Origin: Alphaproteobacteria bacterium | GTDB lineage: Bacteria > Pseudomonadota > Alphaproteobacteria > SMXQ01 | Direction: 5' to 3' | Assembly: GCA_030831315.1 (NCBI GenBank) | Contig: JAURLI010000017.1 | Coordinates: forward strand, 1-43,263 | Length of the DNA stretch: 43,263 bases | Shown: positions 9,634 through 17,739 of the stretch, one piece after another | Position numbering within the stretch: position 1 is the stretch's first letter | Layout of the letters: each line of letters opens with the position of its first letter | Notes under the pieces: generated by a model | Told to the model about the DNA's origin: nothing | Databases searched by the model: none | The model's input: only the letters and a program-made list of their open reading frames with translations | Made by a program: the position numbers and the translations under genes

Positions 9634-10971
9634 TCAGCCGCGTGCCGCCGCCGCGAGGCGGTCGAGTGCAACGGCAAGGGATACCTCGTCGGCAACGGTG
9701 CCGTCGCGGCGCTTGAGTTCAACCTTGCCGTCCTTGATGCCGCGCGGGCCGATCACCATGCGCCAGGGAATGCCGATCAGGTCGGCATCGGCGAACTTGA
9801 CGCCCGGCCGCTCGTCGCGGTCGTCATAGAGAACATCCTTGCCCGCGGACTGGAGCTTGGCATAGGCCTCCATGCAGGCGGCATCGCAGGCTTCATCGCC
9901 CGGGCGCAGGTTGATGATCTCGACATCGAAGGGTGCGACCGCATCGGGCCAGATGATGCCGTTGTCGTCATGGCAGGCCTCGATGATGGCGCCGACGAGA
10001 CGCGACACGCCGATACCATAGGAGCCCATCTCGACCGTCACCGCCTGTCCGTCGGGGCCGGTGACGACGGCGCCCATGGGCGTCGAATACTTCTTGCCGA
10101 AATAGAACACCTGCCCCACTTCGATGCCGCGGCCTTCGTAACGCCGCGCCTCGGGCACGGTCTTCTCGAAATCGGCGGCGACGTGCTTTTCCTCGGTCCG
10201 GGCATAGACCCGCGTGAAACGATCGATGACCGCGCCGAGCGCGCCGTCATCACCGTAATCGACATCTTCGGAAAGGACGTCGATGTCGAGCACCTCGCGG
10301 TCGCAGAACACGGCGCTTTCGCCAGTCGGCGCCAGCACGATGAATTCGTGGGACAGGTCGCCGCCGATGGGGCCGGTGGCGGCTTCCATCGGGATCGCCT
10401 TCAGGCCCATGCGGGCGAAGGTACGCAGGTAGCTCACGAACATCTTGCGGTAGCTGCGCACCGCGCCCTCGTAATCGAGGTCGAAGGAATAGCAGTCCTT
10501 CATCAGGAATTCGCGCCCGCGCATGACGCCGAAGCGCGGCCGCACTTCATCGCGGAATTTCCACTGGATGTGATAGAGCATCTTCGGCAGGTCGCGGTAG
10601 GAGCGCACGGTCGCGGCGAAGATTTCGGTGATCAGTTCCTCGTTCGTCGGCCCGTAGAGCAGCTCGCGCTCGTGGCGGTCGATGATGCGCAGCATTTCCG
10701 GGCCGTAGTCGTCGTAGCGCCCGGACTTGCGCCAGACCTCGGCGGGCTGGATCGTGGGCATCAGCATTTCCTGCGCCCCGGCGTGGTCCTGCTCTTCGCG
10801 CACGATCTGCTCGATGCGCCGCAGCACGCGATGGCCGAGCGGCAGCCATGTGTAGATGCCGGCCGAGGACTGGCGCACCATGCCGGCGCGCAGCATCAGC
10901 CGGTGCGAGGCAATCTCGGCCTCTTTCGGGGTTTCTTTCAGGGTCGGCAGGTAAAACTGGGAAAGACGCAT
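9634..10971 (-). CDS. proS: prolyl-tRNA synthetase, short form
   Basis: Charges tRNA-Pro with proline. Class II synthetase of 445 residues, about 130 shorter than the E. coli enzyme. Motif 2 region [20 protein letters not shown] (about 134-153) and motif 3 region [11 protein letters not shown] are present. The roughly 180-residue editing insertion between motifs 2 and 3 is missing, replaced by a short segment, as is usual in alphaproteobacteria; alanyl-tRNA-Pro editing must then come from a separate protein not seen in this window. First gene of a run with the lol genes. Confidence 0.97.
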   Translation of the reverse strand: MRLSQFYLPTLKETPKEAEIASHRLMLRAGMVRQSSAGIYTWLPLGHRVLRRIEQIVREEQDHAGAQEMLMPTIQPAEVWRKSGRYDDYGPEMLRIIDRHERELLYGPTNEELITEIFAATVRSYRDLPKMLYHIQWKFRDEVRPRFGVMRGREFLMKDCYSFDLDYEGAVRSYRKMFVSYLRTFARMGLKAIPMEAATGPIGGDLSHEFIVLAPTGESAVFCDREVLDIDVLSEDVDYGDDGALGAVIDRFTRVYARTEEKHVAADFEKTVPEARRYEGRGIEVGQVFYFGKKYSTPMGAVVTGPDGQAVTVEMGSYGIGVSRLVGAIIEACHDDNGIIWPDAVAPFDVEIINLRPGDEACDAACMEAYAKLQSAGKDVLYDDRDERPGVKFADADLIGIPWRMVIGPRGIKDGKVELKRRDGTVADEVSLAVALDRLAAAARG

Positions 10972-11059
10972 GTTGGGTTCGGGTCCGGCGCGGTCGCTGA
11001 TGGGAAAAGGTTTCCGACTTTAGGCAAAGGACCGTGAAACTGCAATGCGAGCCGCCGGA

Positions 11060-11539
11060 TCAGCACCCCGGCGCGCCCCCGCCCGCCTGCATGCACAGGC
11101 GCGACAGCGCGTGCTGCTCCTCGCCCGACAGCGGCTGGCCGTTGAACCAGGCCCTTCCGTCCTGAATGTTGACCCGGGCGGAGCCGATATAGGCCTCCGG
11201 CTTGAACAGGTTGGACGTGGCCGGGATGCCGTAGCGTTTGGCGATATCGACCGTGATCGGGATGTGCACCACTTCCGGCATCTTGATCACCGGCGTGCCG
11301 CCGAGGTCGGCCGGGGCCACCGCATTGCCTTCCACATCGACGCCGGGCTTGTATTCGACCCCCGGCGCGGGGACATGCTGGACCAGTTTGGAACAGTCCG
11401 CGCTGGTGATGGTCAGGGTGACGGTTTCGGCCCGCGTCGCTTCCGCAGCACCAAGGGCGAGCACGAAGGCGCAAACGCCTGCGAGCATGTTTTTCTGGGT
11501 ATTCAGGAGCAACATCCGCACCATGATAAAAAATATCAT
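11060..11539 (-). CDS. secreted or periplasmic protein of unknown function
   Basis: No family recognised. The 159-residue frame has a hydrophobic N-terminal segment with a likely signal peptide ending ...LGAAEATRA before ETVTLTI, so the mature part should be periplasmic. The mature part is about 120 residues with a Cys near its start (SADC) and two near its end (RLC, PGC) that could form disulfides. ATG codons at residues 1, 6, 9 and 18 are all possible starts; none has a strong ribosome binding site, and a start at 18 would give the most typical signal peptide. It is divergent from the globin-coupled cyclase gene and its first codon lies in an AT-rich inverted repeat. Confidence 0.65.
   Translation of the reverse strand: MIFFIMVRMLLLNTQKNMLAGVCAFVLALGAAEATRAETVTLTITSADCSKLVQHVPAPGVEYKPGVDVEGNAVAPADLGGTPVIKMPEVVHIPITVDIAKRYGIPATSNLFKPEAYIGSARVNIQDGRAWFNGQPLSGEEQHALSRLCMQAGGGAPGC
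11523..11539. promoter_or_regulatory. AT-rich inverted repeat at start of secreted-protein gene
   Basis: ATGATA-AAAAA-TATCAT, a perfect six-base inverted repeat with a five-base spacer, between two divergent genes. It overlaps the first codons of the minus-strand gene if the most upstream ATG is used. It could be an operator or chance in AT-rich DNA. Confidence 0.25.
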
Positions 11540-11679
11540 TGAATTACAACCGTTTAGAAAGACCTAATTTTACGGCATTCAAGCCAAATTCAATATTTTG
11601 AAAGGGTTAGGCCGTTATAAAGAAGGCTCCCATCCGGCTTAGGCCGAAGGATCAATGTTGCAGGCGTAAAATTTAGACC

Positions 11680-12828
11680 ATGCCCAAGACAGCCAAAACA
11701 GCGACCGCGCCCGCTGCCGCCCCCAGGCCGCGCAAGCCCAAGACCCCGAAGGCGCCCGCGCTGCCCGTAACGACACGTTTCGGGGTTAGCCAGAAGAAGA
11801 TCGGGCGCCGGCTGGATTACTTTCTGATCGGCCCGGATGATGTGGAGGCGATGAAGGAAATCCACGCAATCATCGACCCGATGAGCGAAAGCATCGTCGA
11901 GGCCTTTTACGCCCATATCGGTTCGTTCAACCAGCTGACCAGAATCATTAAATCCAACTCGACCGTAGTGGCCCTCAAGAAGACCCTGACCCGATTTGTC
12001 ACTGAAATCGGCGTCGACATGGATACGATGGAATATGCGGAGAAGCGGCTCCAGGTTGGACTTGTCCATTGCAAGATCGGATTGAAACCGCGCTGGTACC
12101 TGGGCGCCTATGCGCACCTAGAATATATGCTGCACGAAATACTGTCCGACGTCTGCGGACAGGATATAGAGCGCTACAAAAGGCTCTCCGCATCCCTTCG
12201 CAAGGTCATGATGTTCGATGTCTCGCTCGGTATCGATTCTTACCACCTCGATACCATCGGTGCCCTGGAAACGTCCTTGGCAAAAACGAAAAAAAACGAA
12301 GAGGAACTCAGGAGAACTGCGCGTCTCGATGCCCTGACGGGGGTTATGAACCGCCGCTCCATGTCCCATGCACTCAGCAAGGAACTTGAGCGCTCGCGGC
12401 GTTACAACCATCCGCTGGCCCTTGCCTTCATCGACCTCGATCTCTTCAAGAATATCAACGATACCCACGGGCATATTTTCGGCGACCGCGTCATCAAGGA
12501 AGCCTGCCGGGTCATGCGCGAAACCATCCGCATGCCGGACCTCCTTGGGCGCTGGGGCGGCGAGGAATTCGTCATTGGCCTTGTCGAATGCCCGCGCGAA
12601 GACGCCATCATGATCTGCGAACGTCTGCGTCGCGCGGTAGCCGCGAACATCATTCAAAAACGCCTGACCGGTGTTTTTGTACAGATCACCGTTTCCGTGG
12701 GGCTTCACATTCCCGGCCCAGGGGAGGACGTTCGGACGGCCCTGCGCCACGCCGACCGGGCCCTTTACGCGGCGAAGAAGGCCGGCCGCAACCGCGTAGT
12801 CGTGTATGAGCCGGGGCTGGATCAATAA
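11680..12828 (+). CDS. globin-coupled sensor diguanylate cyclase
   Basis: Probably makes cyclic di-GMP in response to a gas bound at heme. Of 382 residues, 1-30 are a Lys/Pro/Ala-rich tail, 40-160 form a protoglobin-type sensor domain with the proximal His in QVGLVHCKIGLKP (H130), 165-215 are a helical linker, and 216-380 are a GGDEF domain. The domain has LDALTGVMNRRS, IDLDLFKNIND and an intact active site GGEEF (293-297). An RxxD inhibitory site (RMPD, 284-287) lies five residues before it, so product inhibition is likely. No transmembrane segments, so cytosolic. No good ribosome binding site precedes the ATG. It is the first of only a few plus-strand genes here and is divergent from the secreted protein gene. 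O2 as ligand is a family expectation, not shown. Confidence 0.92.
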   Translation: MPKTAKTATAPAAAPRPRKPKTPKAPALPVTTRFGVSQKKIGRRLDYFLIGPDDVEAMKEIHAIIDPMSESIVEAFYAHIGSFNQLTRIIKSNSTVVALKKTLTRFVTEIGVDMDTMEYAEKRLQVGLVHCKIGLKPRWYLGAYAHLEYMLHEILSDVCGQDIERYKRLSASLRKVMMFDVSLGIDSYHLDTIGALETSLAKTKKNEEELRRTARLDALTGVMNRRSMSHALSKELERSRRYNHPLALAFIDLDLFKNINDTHGHIFGDRVIKEACRVMRETIRMPDLLGRWGGEEFVIGLVECPREDAIMICERLRRAVAANIIQKRLTGVFVQITVSVGLHIPGPGEDVRTALRHADRALYAAKKAGRNRVVVYEPGLDQ

Positions 12829-12935
12829 AACGTGTTCCGGCTGCTGTGGACAGCGGCCCGCGGGAAGCCCAGAATACTCTTACATCATCACGCGTTGTCC
12901 GGCGGAACCATCTTCGAACCTCAAGGGAGGCAACG

Positions 12936-13205
12936 ATGGATACATCACGCTTCAACGTCGTCAATCTCGGACTGGCACTCGGCATTACCTGGGGGGCATG
13001 GCTGTCCATCGCTGCCCTGCTCGCGCGCCTGACCGGCATCGGCTACGACATGACCTTACTGATTGCCAAGATTTACCCGGGATACGCGCCGACCTTCAAA
13101 GGCACGGTCTTCGGCGGCCTTTGGGGACTTGCCTGCGGCTTCGTCTGCGGCGCGGTCTTTGCCTGGATCTATAACCAGCTTCAGGCACGCAAGCTGTTCG
13201 GATAG
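12936..13205 (+). CDS. small two-helix inner-membrane protein, unknown function
   Basis: 89 residues with a strong ribosome binding site (GGGAGG) before ATG at 12936; longer upstream frames are not supported. Two hydrophobic segments, about 8-30 (GLALGITWGAWLSIAALLAR) and 53-78 (TVFGGLWGLACGFVCGAVFAWIYN), joined by a short loop with IYPGYAPTF. Glycine-rich helices suggest tight packing. Proteins with this layout are sometimes labelled bacteriophage holin in databases, but there is no lysis or phage gene nearby. It ends 5 bases before the convergent tag gene. Confidence 0.8.
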   Translation: MDTSRFNVVNLGLALGITWGAWLSIAALLARLTGIGYDMTLLIAKIYPGYAPTFKGTVFGGLWGLACGFVCGAVFAWIYNQLQARKLFG

Positions 13206-13210
13206 CAAAG

Positions 13211-13762
13211 TCACCAGCCGCCGGGCGGAGACTCCTGCATCCACGCGGGCCGCAATTTCGCTACCACGGCGAACTGCGGACAGGTTTGGTCGTGCGCGCC
13301 GGGTAGATATCCCGTCGACATCATGAATTCGTTGACGACTTCCGGCCCCATGAAGACGAAGGTTTTTTTCATGACCTTCACCCAGTCGGGCAGCCGCAGG
13401 GGATGATGGGCATCGAGAAAACCCTTGATCGAACCGTGTTCCGTCCGCAGGCCCTGAATGCGGCGGGCGTTCTCGATGATGGCCTCGATCTTGCGGCGGT
13501 TGCGAATGATGCCCTCATCCTTGAGCAGCCGCGCCACGTCGCGGGCGCCGAACCGCGCCACGACGTCCGCATCGAAGTCCCTAAACGCCTGCTTCAGCGC
13601 CGCCCGCTTGTTGAGCACCAGCAGCCAGGAAAGCCCGGCCTGCATGATCTCCATACTGATGCGCTCGAACAGGACATCGTCCGCCGTCACCGGCCGCCCG
13701 TATTCCAGGTCGTGATGGGGGCCGTGGACGGGATGGCCGCGGGAGGTATCGCAGTAGCTCAT
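13211..13762 (-). CDS. tag: DNA-3-methyladenine glycosylase I
   Basis: Removes 3-methyladenine from alkylated DNA in base excision repair. The start MSYCDTSRG gives 183 residues, close to E. coli Tag (187). The zinc ligands of the family are in place: C4, H17, and H157/C161 (HDQTC). The HHDLEYGRPV, MEIMQAGLSWLLVLNKR and LLKDEGIIRNRRKI segments are typical, with the Glu of MEIMQ the expected base-recognition residue. It starts 10 bases after the VOC gene and is the last gene of the long co-directional series from nuoA. It converges with the small membrane protein gene with almost no space for a terminator. Confidence 0.93.
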   Translation of the reverse strand: MSYCDTSRGHPVHGPHHDLEYGRPVTADDVLFERISMEIMQAGLSWLLVLNKRAALKQAFRDFDADVVARFGARDVARLLKDEGIIRNRRKIEAIIENARRIQGLRTEHGSIKGFLDAHHPLRLPDWVKVMKKTFVFMGPEVVNEFMMSTGYLPGAHDQTCPQFAVVAKLRPAWMQESPPGGW

Positions 13763-13772
13763 GATGGCCGCG

Positions 13773-14186
13773 CTAGAGATCGCGCCCGTAAAGCTTGCCG
13801 TCGGACGCGCCCTTAAGCTCGACCTCGTTGCCGTCGGGATCGAGGAAATAGATGTTCTCGCCCCTGCCCTCGGCACCATAAGCCGTACCCGATTTGACGA
13901 CCGCCGCACCCGCCGCCTCGACATGGCGGCGGATCGCCTCGACATCGAAGGGTTCCGCACGCAGACAGAAATGTTCGAGGTTGCGGCCCGGGAGATCGCG
14001 GTCATCGACGGGGACGATGTCGATCAGCGCCGTCCCGGCGCGAAGCTGGGTCAGGCCCTTCGACGTCTGGCGCTCAATCGGCAGCCCGAGAACGTCACGG
14101 TAAAAGGCGATCAGGCGGGGGGCGTCGCCAGTGCGCAGCACGATGTGGTCGATATTGCGGATGCCGAAAGGAACTGTACGTGCCAT
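13773..14186 (-). CDS. VOC (glyoxalase/bleomycin resistance) family protein
   Basis: 137 residues, one full vicinal-oxygen-chelate module pair. It opens IRNIDHIVLRTGDAPRLIAFYRDVLGLPIERQ and closes GENIYFLDPDGNEVELKG, with a central EHFCLR. The His in IDHI, the His in LEHF and the Glu in NEVEL are at the usual metal-ligand positions, so it may bind a divalent cation. Substrate cannot be inferred; the family includes glyoxalase I, dioxygenases and epimerases. ATG at 14186 has AGGAG 7 bases upstream. It lies between the DUF1467 gene and tag. Confidence 0.88.
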   Translation of the reverse strand: MARTVPFGIRNIDHIVLRTGDAPRLIAFYRDVLGLPIERQTSKGLTQLRAGTALIDIVPVDDRDLPGRNLEHFCLRAEPFDVEAIRRHVEAAGAAVVKSGTAYGAEGRGENIYFLDPDGNEVELKGASDGKLYGRDL

Positions 14187-14209
14187 GCCGGTCTCCTCTG
14201 TCCTCCGGG

Positions 14210-14449
14210 CTATTGCGGCCCGCGGAAGGTGATCATGCCCGACTCCATGACCCAATAAATGACGGCAAAAACCACCGCGGCGATGCCGGTCGTCACCAGC
14301 GCCTTGAGCCACAGGCGCGGCTTGTCCGGCGCGCTGTCTGCATGGCCGGTCTCCACGGTTTCGGGCGGACGATTGCCCCAGGGCAGGACGGTGAAGAACA
14401 CCATCCACCACACGATCACGTAAACGAGGATGCCGGTAAACCAGTTCAC
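14210..14449 (-). CDS. DUF1467 family small membrane protein
   Basis: 79 residues with two membrane helices, about 5-24 (GILVYVIVWWMVFFTVLPWG) and 48-68. The pattern NWFTGILVYVIVWW...LPWGNRPPE, a polar loop, then a second helix ending WVMESG is that of DUF1467, found mainly in alphaproteobacteria and of unknown function. The start is GTG at 14449 with AGGGG 7 bases before it. It sits 40 bases after rnj, an arrangement I believe is common in the class. Confidence 0.85.
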   Translation of the reverse strand: MNWFTGILVYVIVWWMVFFTVLPWGNRPPETVETGHADSAPDKPRLWLKALVTTGIAAVVFAVIYWVMESGMITFRGPQ

Positions 14450-14489
14450 AAGACGCCCCTTTCCTCGCCAAATCCTACAGGCTTTTCCG

Positions 14490-16181
14490 CTATTGAACCA
14501 CCACGTGGACCTCGGTCACCGGCTTCTTGCCGGTGGCCCGCCGGATAGAGCGCCGCACGACGCGGCGGATGTCCTCTTCGGGCACCGGCTCCGAATGGCG
14601 GCGCCCGTGGGGGCGCGACATCAGCCGCTCGATCTCGGCGATCGCTTCGGCAACGGCCGCGCGTTCCTCGCGCGGATCGCCCGATACGCCCGAGAGCGAG
14701 ATACGGGGATCGGCGGCAAGGCGCCCCTTGCGGTCGACGATGACGGTGACGAAGGCATTACCGCTGAAGGCCGAACGTCGGCGCGGCGCCAGCAGTTCAT
14801 CGGTCACCCGGACCAGACGGTTGCCGTCGAGGCCAAGGCGGCCGACCGGCACTGTGCCGACGATTTCCGGCTCCCCTGGCGCAAGGCGGAGCGCGTGGCC
14901 GTTGGTGACCACGTGGGCCACCGGCACGCCGATGCTGCGGGCAAGAGCCGCATGTTCGATCAGGTGCCGGCCTTCACCGTGCATCGGCACCGAATGGGCG
15001 GGCCGCACCCAGGAATAGAGCCGCTCCAACTCGCCGCGCGCGGGATGTCCGGAAACGTGGATCGGTGCATCCTTGCCGGTGACGATGGTGCAGCCCATAC
15101 GCGCCAGACGGTCCTGCATGGCGTAGATCGTGCGCTCGTTGCCGGGAATGTTGCGCGAGGAAAACAGCACTGCGTCGCCCTGCTCCAACACCACGTTGGC
15201 GTGGTCGTTTGTGGAAATGCGCGCCAGCGCCGAGCCGCGTTCACCCTGACTGCCGGTGCAGATGTAAAGCGCCCGCGCGCGCGGCAGGTGGGCGCAATCG
15301 TATTCGGTGAGGAACTCGGGCAGGCCGCGCAGGTAACCGCAGTCCCGCGCGATCTCGGTCAGCCGCCACAGCGACCTGCCGACCAACGCCACGTGGCGGC
15401 CGTTGGCTTCCGCCACGCGGGCGATCGAATCGATGCGCGCGATGTTGGAGGCGAAACACGCAACCGCCACCCGGCCCTTGAACCGCGCGATGGTGCGCGC
15501 CAGACCGTCACGGGCGAGCGCTTCCGAGCCGGAGACGCCCTCGTTGAAGACATTGGTCGAATCGCAGACCATCGCCAGCACGCCCTTGTCTCCGAGCGCG
15601 CGGAAGGTGGCCTCGTCTGTCGCCTCGCCCAGGAGCGGCTCGGGGTCGAGCTTCCAGTCCCCGGTATGGATGATCGTGCCGTATTTCGTGGTAATGGCGA
15701 GCGCATTGGGTTCCGGGATCGAATGGGTGACCGTGACGTAGCGCACGCGGAAGGGGCCAAGCTCGACCTCGCCGCCCAGGTCGATCTCGTTCAGCGGCAC
15801 TTCGCCGACGAGCCCCGCCTCCGTCAGCCGGGCGCGAACGAGCGCGGCGGTGAACTCCGTCGCATAGACCGGGCATTCAAGGCGCGGCCAGAGATGGGCA
15901 AGCGCACCCTGGTGGTCTTCATGGGCATGGGTCAGCACCACGGCGAGGAGATGATCGCCGATTTCGCGCACGAACCCGATGTCGGCCATCATCACGTCGA
16001 TGCCCGGCGTCTGCTCGTCGCCAAAGGTGACGCCGCATTCGACGGCGATCCATTTGCCGTCGCAGCCGTAGAGATAAAAATTCATGCCGATCTCGCCCGC
16101 CCCGCCAAGCGGCAGGTAGACGAGGCCCTTGCGGGCAGCGGCGATGACCGCCGGAACGTCTGTCTGGACAGTTTCGGTCAT
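14490..16181 (-). CDS. rnj: ribonuclease J
   Basis: Metallo-beta-lactamase/beta-CASP nuclease with 5'-3' exonuclease and endonuclease activity in rRNA maturation and mRNA decay. 563 residues, normal for the family. The zinc motif HxHxDH is H85-A-H-E-D-H90, preceded by YLPLGGAGEIGMNFYLYG at 22-39; IHTGDWKLDP and the beta-CASP part with VSGHPARGEL follow, then a C-terminal domain ending TGKKPVTEVHVVVQ. The start ATG overlaps the coaX stop (ATGA), so it is translationally coupled. Confidence 0.96.
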   Translation of the reverse strand: MTETVQTDVPAVIAAARKGLVYLPLGGAGEIGMNFYLYGCDGKWIAVECGVTFGDEQTPGIDVMMADIGFVREIGDHLLAVVLTHAHEDHQGALAHLWPRLECPVYATEFTAALVRARLTEAGLVGEVPLNEIDLGGEVELGPFRVRYVTVTHSIPEPNALAITTKYGTIIHTGDWKLDPEPLLGEATDEATFRALGDKGVLAMVCDSTNVFNEGVSGSEALARDGLARTIARFKGRVAVACFASNIARIDSIARVAEANGRHVALVGRSLWRLTEIARDCGYLRGLPEFLTEYDCAHLPRARALYICTGSQGERGSALARISTNDHANVVLEQGDAVLFSSRNIPGNERTIYAMQDRLARMGCTIVTGKDAPIHVSGHPARGELERLYSWVRPAHSVPMHGEGRHLIEHAALARSIGVPVAHVVTNGHALRLAPGEPEIVGTVPVGRLGLDGNRLVRVTDELLAPRRRSAFSGNAFVTVIVDRKGRLAADPRISLSGVSGDPREERAAVAEAIAEIERLMSRPHGRRHSEPVPEEDIRRVVRRSIRRATGKKPVTEVHVVVQ

Positions 16182-16972
16182 TGCGGGCGGTTCAGAACGT
16201 GGACGATGGCGATACCGCGCAACGTCAAATCCGGATCAGTCTCGTCGATCACCGAAGTCCCTTCCTTGAAAAGCGCGGCGAGCCCGCCGGTGGCGATAAC
16301 CTTGAAGGGACCTTTATGCTCCGCGCGGATACGCGCGACGATGCCTTCGATCAGGCCGACATACCCCCAGTAAATTCCCGATTCCATCGCGGGAACCGTC
16401 CCCTTGCCGACGACGCCCGCCGGGCGCGCCACCTTGATGCGCGGCAACTGCGCGGTGCCCGCATGCAGGGCATCGAGGGCAAGGTTTACCCCCGGCGCAA
16501 TCACGCCGCCCGCATAGTCGCCGTCTGCCGTCACCACGTCGAAGGTCGTCGCCGTACCGAAATCGAGAACGATCTTGGCCCCTGCCCAGCCCGCGTGCGC
16601 CGCGACCGCGGCGACCAGACGGTCGGCGCCGGCCTCGGCGGGACGGTCGATCAGGACCCGCAGCCCCAAGTTCACATCCGGGGAGCCGATAACCAAAGGA
16701 TCCCTGCCCGTCAGGCCCTTGGCAAAGCCGATCAAGGCATCGCGGGCTGCGGGCACCACGGTTGCGATCGCAGCATCCGTAATGGTCCCGGCGTCGATTC
16801 CGGCCGCTTCAAGGTCCTTGTCGATGCGGGCGCGGTAATCGTCGGACGCGAGTGACGGATCGGTGTCGAGACGGAAGACCCGGACGAAACGCCCCATCGG
16901 CGCGATACCCTCGTAAAGGCCGAACTTCGTGTTGGTATTGCCGCAATCGATCACAAGAAGCATGTCCTTCAC
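16178..16972 (-). CDS. coaX: type III pantothenate kinase
   Basis: First step of coenzyme A synthesis, ATP plus pantothenate to 4'-phosphopantothenate; the type III enzyme is not inhibited by CoA. 264 residues of the ASKHA fold: P-loop-like VIDCGNTNTKFGLYEG near 7-22, DFGTATTFDVV near 125-135 and GGVIAPGVNLALDALHAGTAQLP near 142-164. The start used is GTG overlapping the birA stop (GTGA); an ATG three codons in (16963) is an alternative. The birA-coaX-rnj order is conserved in alphaproteobacteria. Confidence 0.95.
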   Translation of the reverse strand: MKDMLLVIDCGNTNTKFGLYEGIAPMGRFVRVFRLDTDPSLASDDYRARIDKDLEAAGIDAGTITDAAIATVVPAARDALIGFAKGLTGRDPLVIGSPDVNLGLRVLIDRPAEAGADRLVAAVAAHAGWAGAKIVLDFGTATTFDVVTADGDYAGGVIAPGVNLALDALHAGTAQLPRIKVARPAGVVGKGTVPAMESGIYWGYVGLIEGIVARIRAEHKGPFKVIATGGLAALFKEGTSVIDETDPDLTLRGIAIVHVLNRPQ

Positions 16973-17718
16973 GCCCCACCGGCGCGCGCGGGCGTGAAGA
17001 AGACATCGCCCGCGGTAATCTTCTTGAGCCCCGCCGTGCCCAAATCGAGCATCAACGCGCCGCTATCGTCGATGCCGGCAAAGACGCCGTCGAACCGGGC
17101 ATCTTCAAGCCGGACGACGATGCGCTGGCCGAGCCCATGGGCGCAAGCCAGCCACTCCTCGCGCAGCGCCGCGAAGCCCTGGACGGCCCAGCGATCGTAG
17201 CGCGACTTGAACGCGGCACAAAACGCCGCCAGCACGCTGTCAGCCGTGCCCGCGCCGCCCGCCGCAAGGATGGATGTCGCGGGATATGGGGTGTTTTCGG
17301 GGTGAGCGACGACATTGATACCGACACCGAGCACCAGGGCATCTTCGGCGGTCTCGATCAGCAGCCCGGCAACCTTGGCGCCATCGATCAGGACGTCATT
17401 GGGCCATTTGACGGTCACGGTCGTTCCCGCGGGCAGTGCACCAAGGACCGCATCGCGCACGGCGAGAGCCGCGGCGAAGCCGATGGCGCCCGCCGCCTCG
17501 GTGCCGCCCGGCGGACGCAAGATCAGGGAAAGATGCAGGTTGCCCGCAGGGCTGACCCATTCCGTTCCCCGGCGCCCGCGCCCCGCGCTCTGGCGGTCCG
17601 CGGTCACAAGCGTGCCTTCGGCCGCACCGTCACGGGCGCGCGCCAGGGCTTCGTCATTGGTGCTGGCCGTCTGGTCGAGGGCGACCCGGCGGTAAAAGGG
17701 CGAGAGCGGCGGTGTCAT
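16969..17718 (-). CDS. birA: biotin--[acetyl-CoA-carboxylase] ligase, no repressor domain
   Basis: Attaches biotin to the carrier domain of acetyl-CoA carboxylase and other biotin enzymes through biotinyl-AMP. 249 residues; the catalytic domain has SAGRGRRGTEWVSPAGNLHLS (the biotin/ATP loop) and KWPNDVLIDGAKVAGLL with the catalytic Lys, followed by the C-terminal SH3-like domain. The N-terminal winged helix of E. coli BirA is absent, so it cannot repress biotin genes. It follows nuoN by 21 bases. Confidence 0.95.
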   Translation of the reverse strand: MTPPLSPFYRRVALDQTASTNDEALARARDGAAEGTLVTADRQSAGRGRRGTEWVSPAGNLHLSLILRPPGGTEAAGAIGFAAALAVRDAVLGALPAGTTVTVKWPNDVLIDGAKVAGLLIETAEDALVLGVGINVVAHPENTPYPATSILAAGGAGTADSVLAAFCAAFKSRYDRWAVQGFAALREEWLACAHGLGQRIVVRLEDARFDGVFAGIDDSGALMLDLGTAGLKKITAGDVFFTPARAGGA

Positions 17719-17739
17719 CGCGCGGGACGCCCGCCCGCC

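Noticed and set aside
10938-11474. 178-codon frame spanning the gap between the secreted protein gene and proS
   Set aside because: Overlaps both real genes in another frame and is Arg/Gly-rich; the reading frame of the signal-peptide protein is better supported.
11607-11646. Direct repeat TTAGGCCG twice upstream of the globin-coupled cyclase
   Set aside because: Only eight bases, 32-base period, no link to a promoter element; could easily be chance.
12936-13205. Prophage holin gene
   Set aside because: No endolysin, phage structural gene, integrase or attachment site nearby; only a vague family resemblance.
14430-16373. 647-codon open frame on the plus strand opposite rnj
   Set aside because: Same cause: it mirrors the RNase J gene, is rich in Arg/His/Gly/Asp, and has no recognisable domain.
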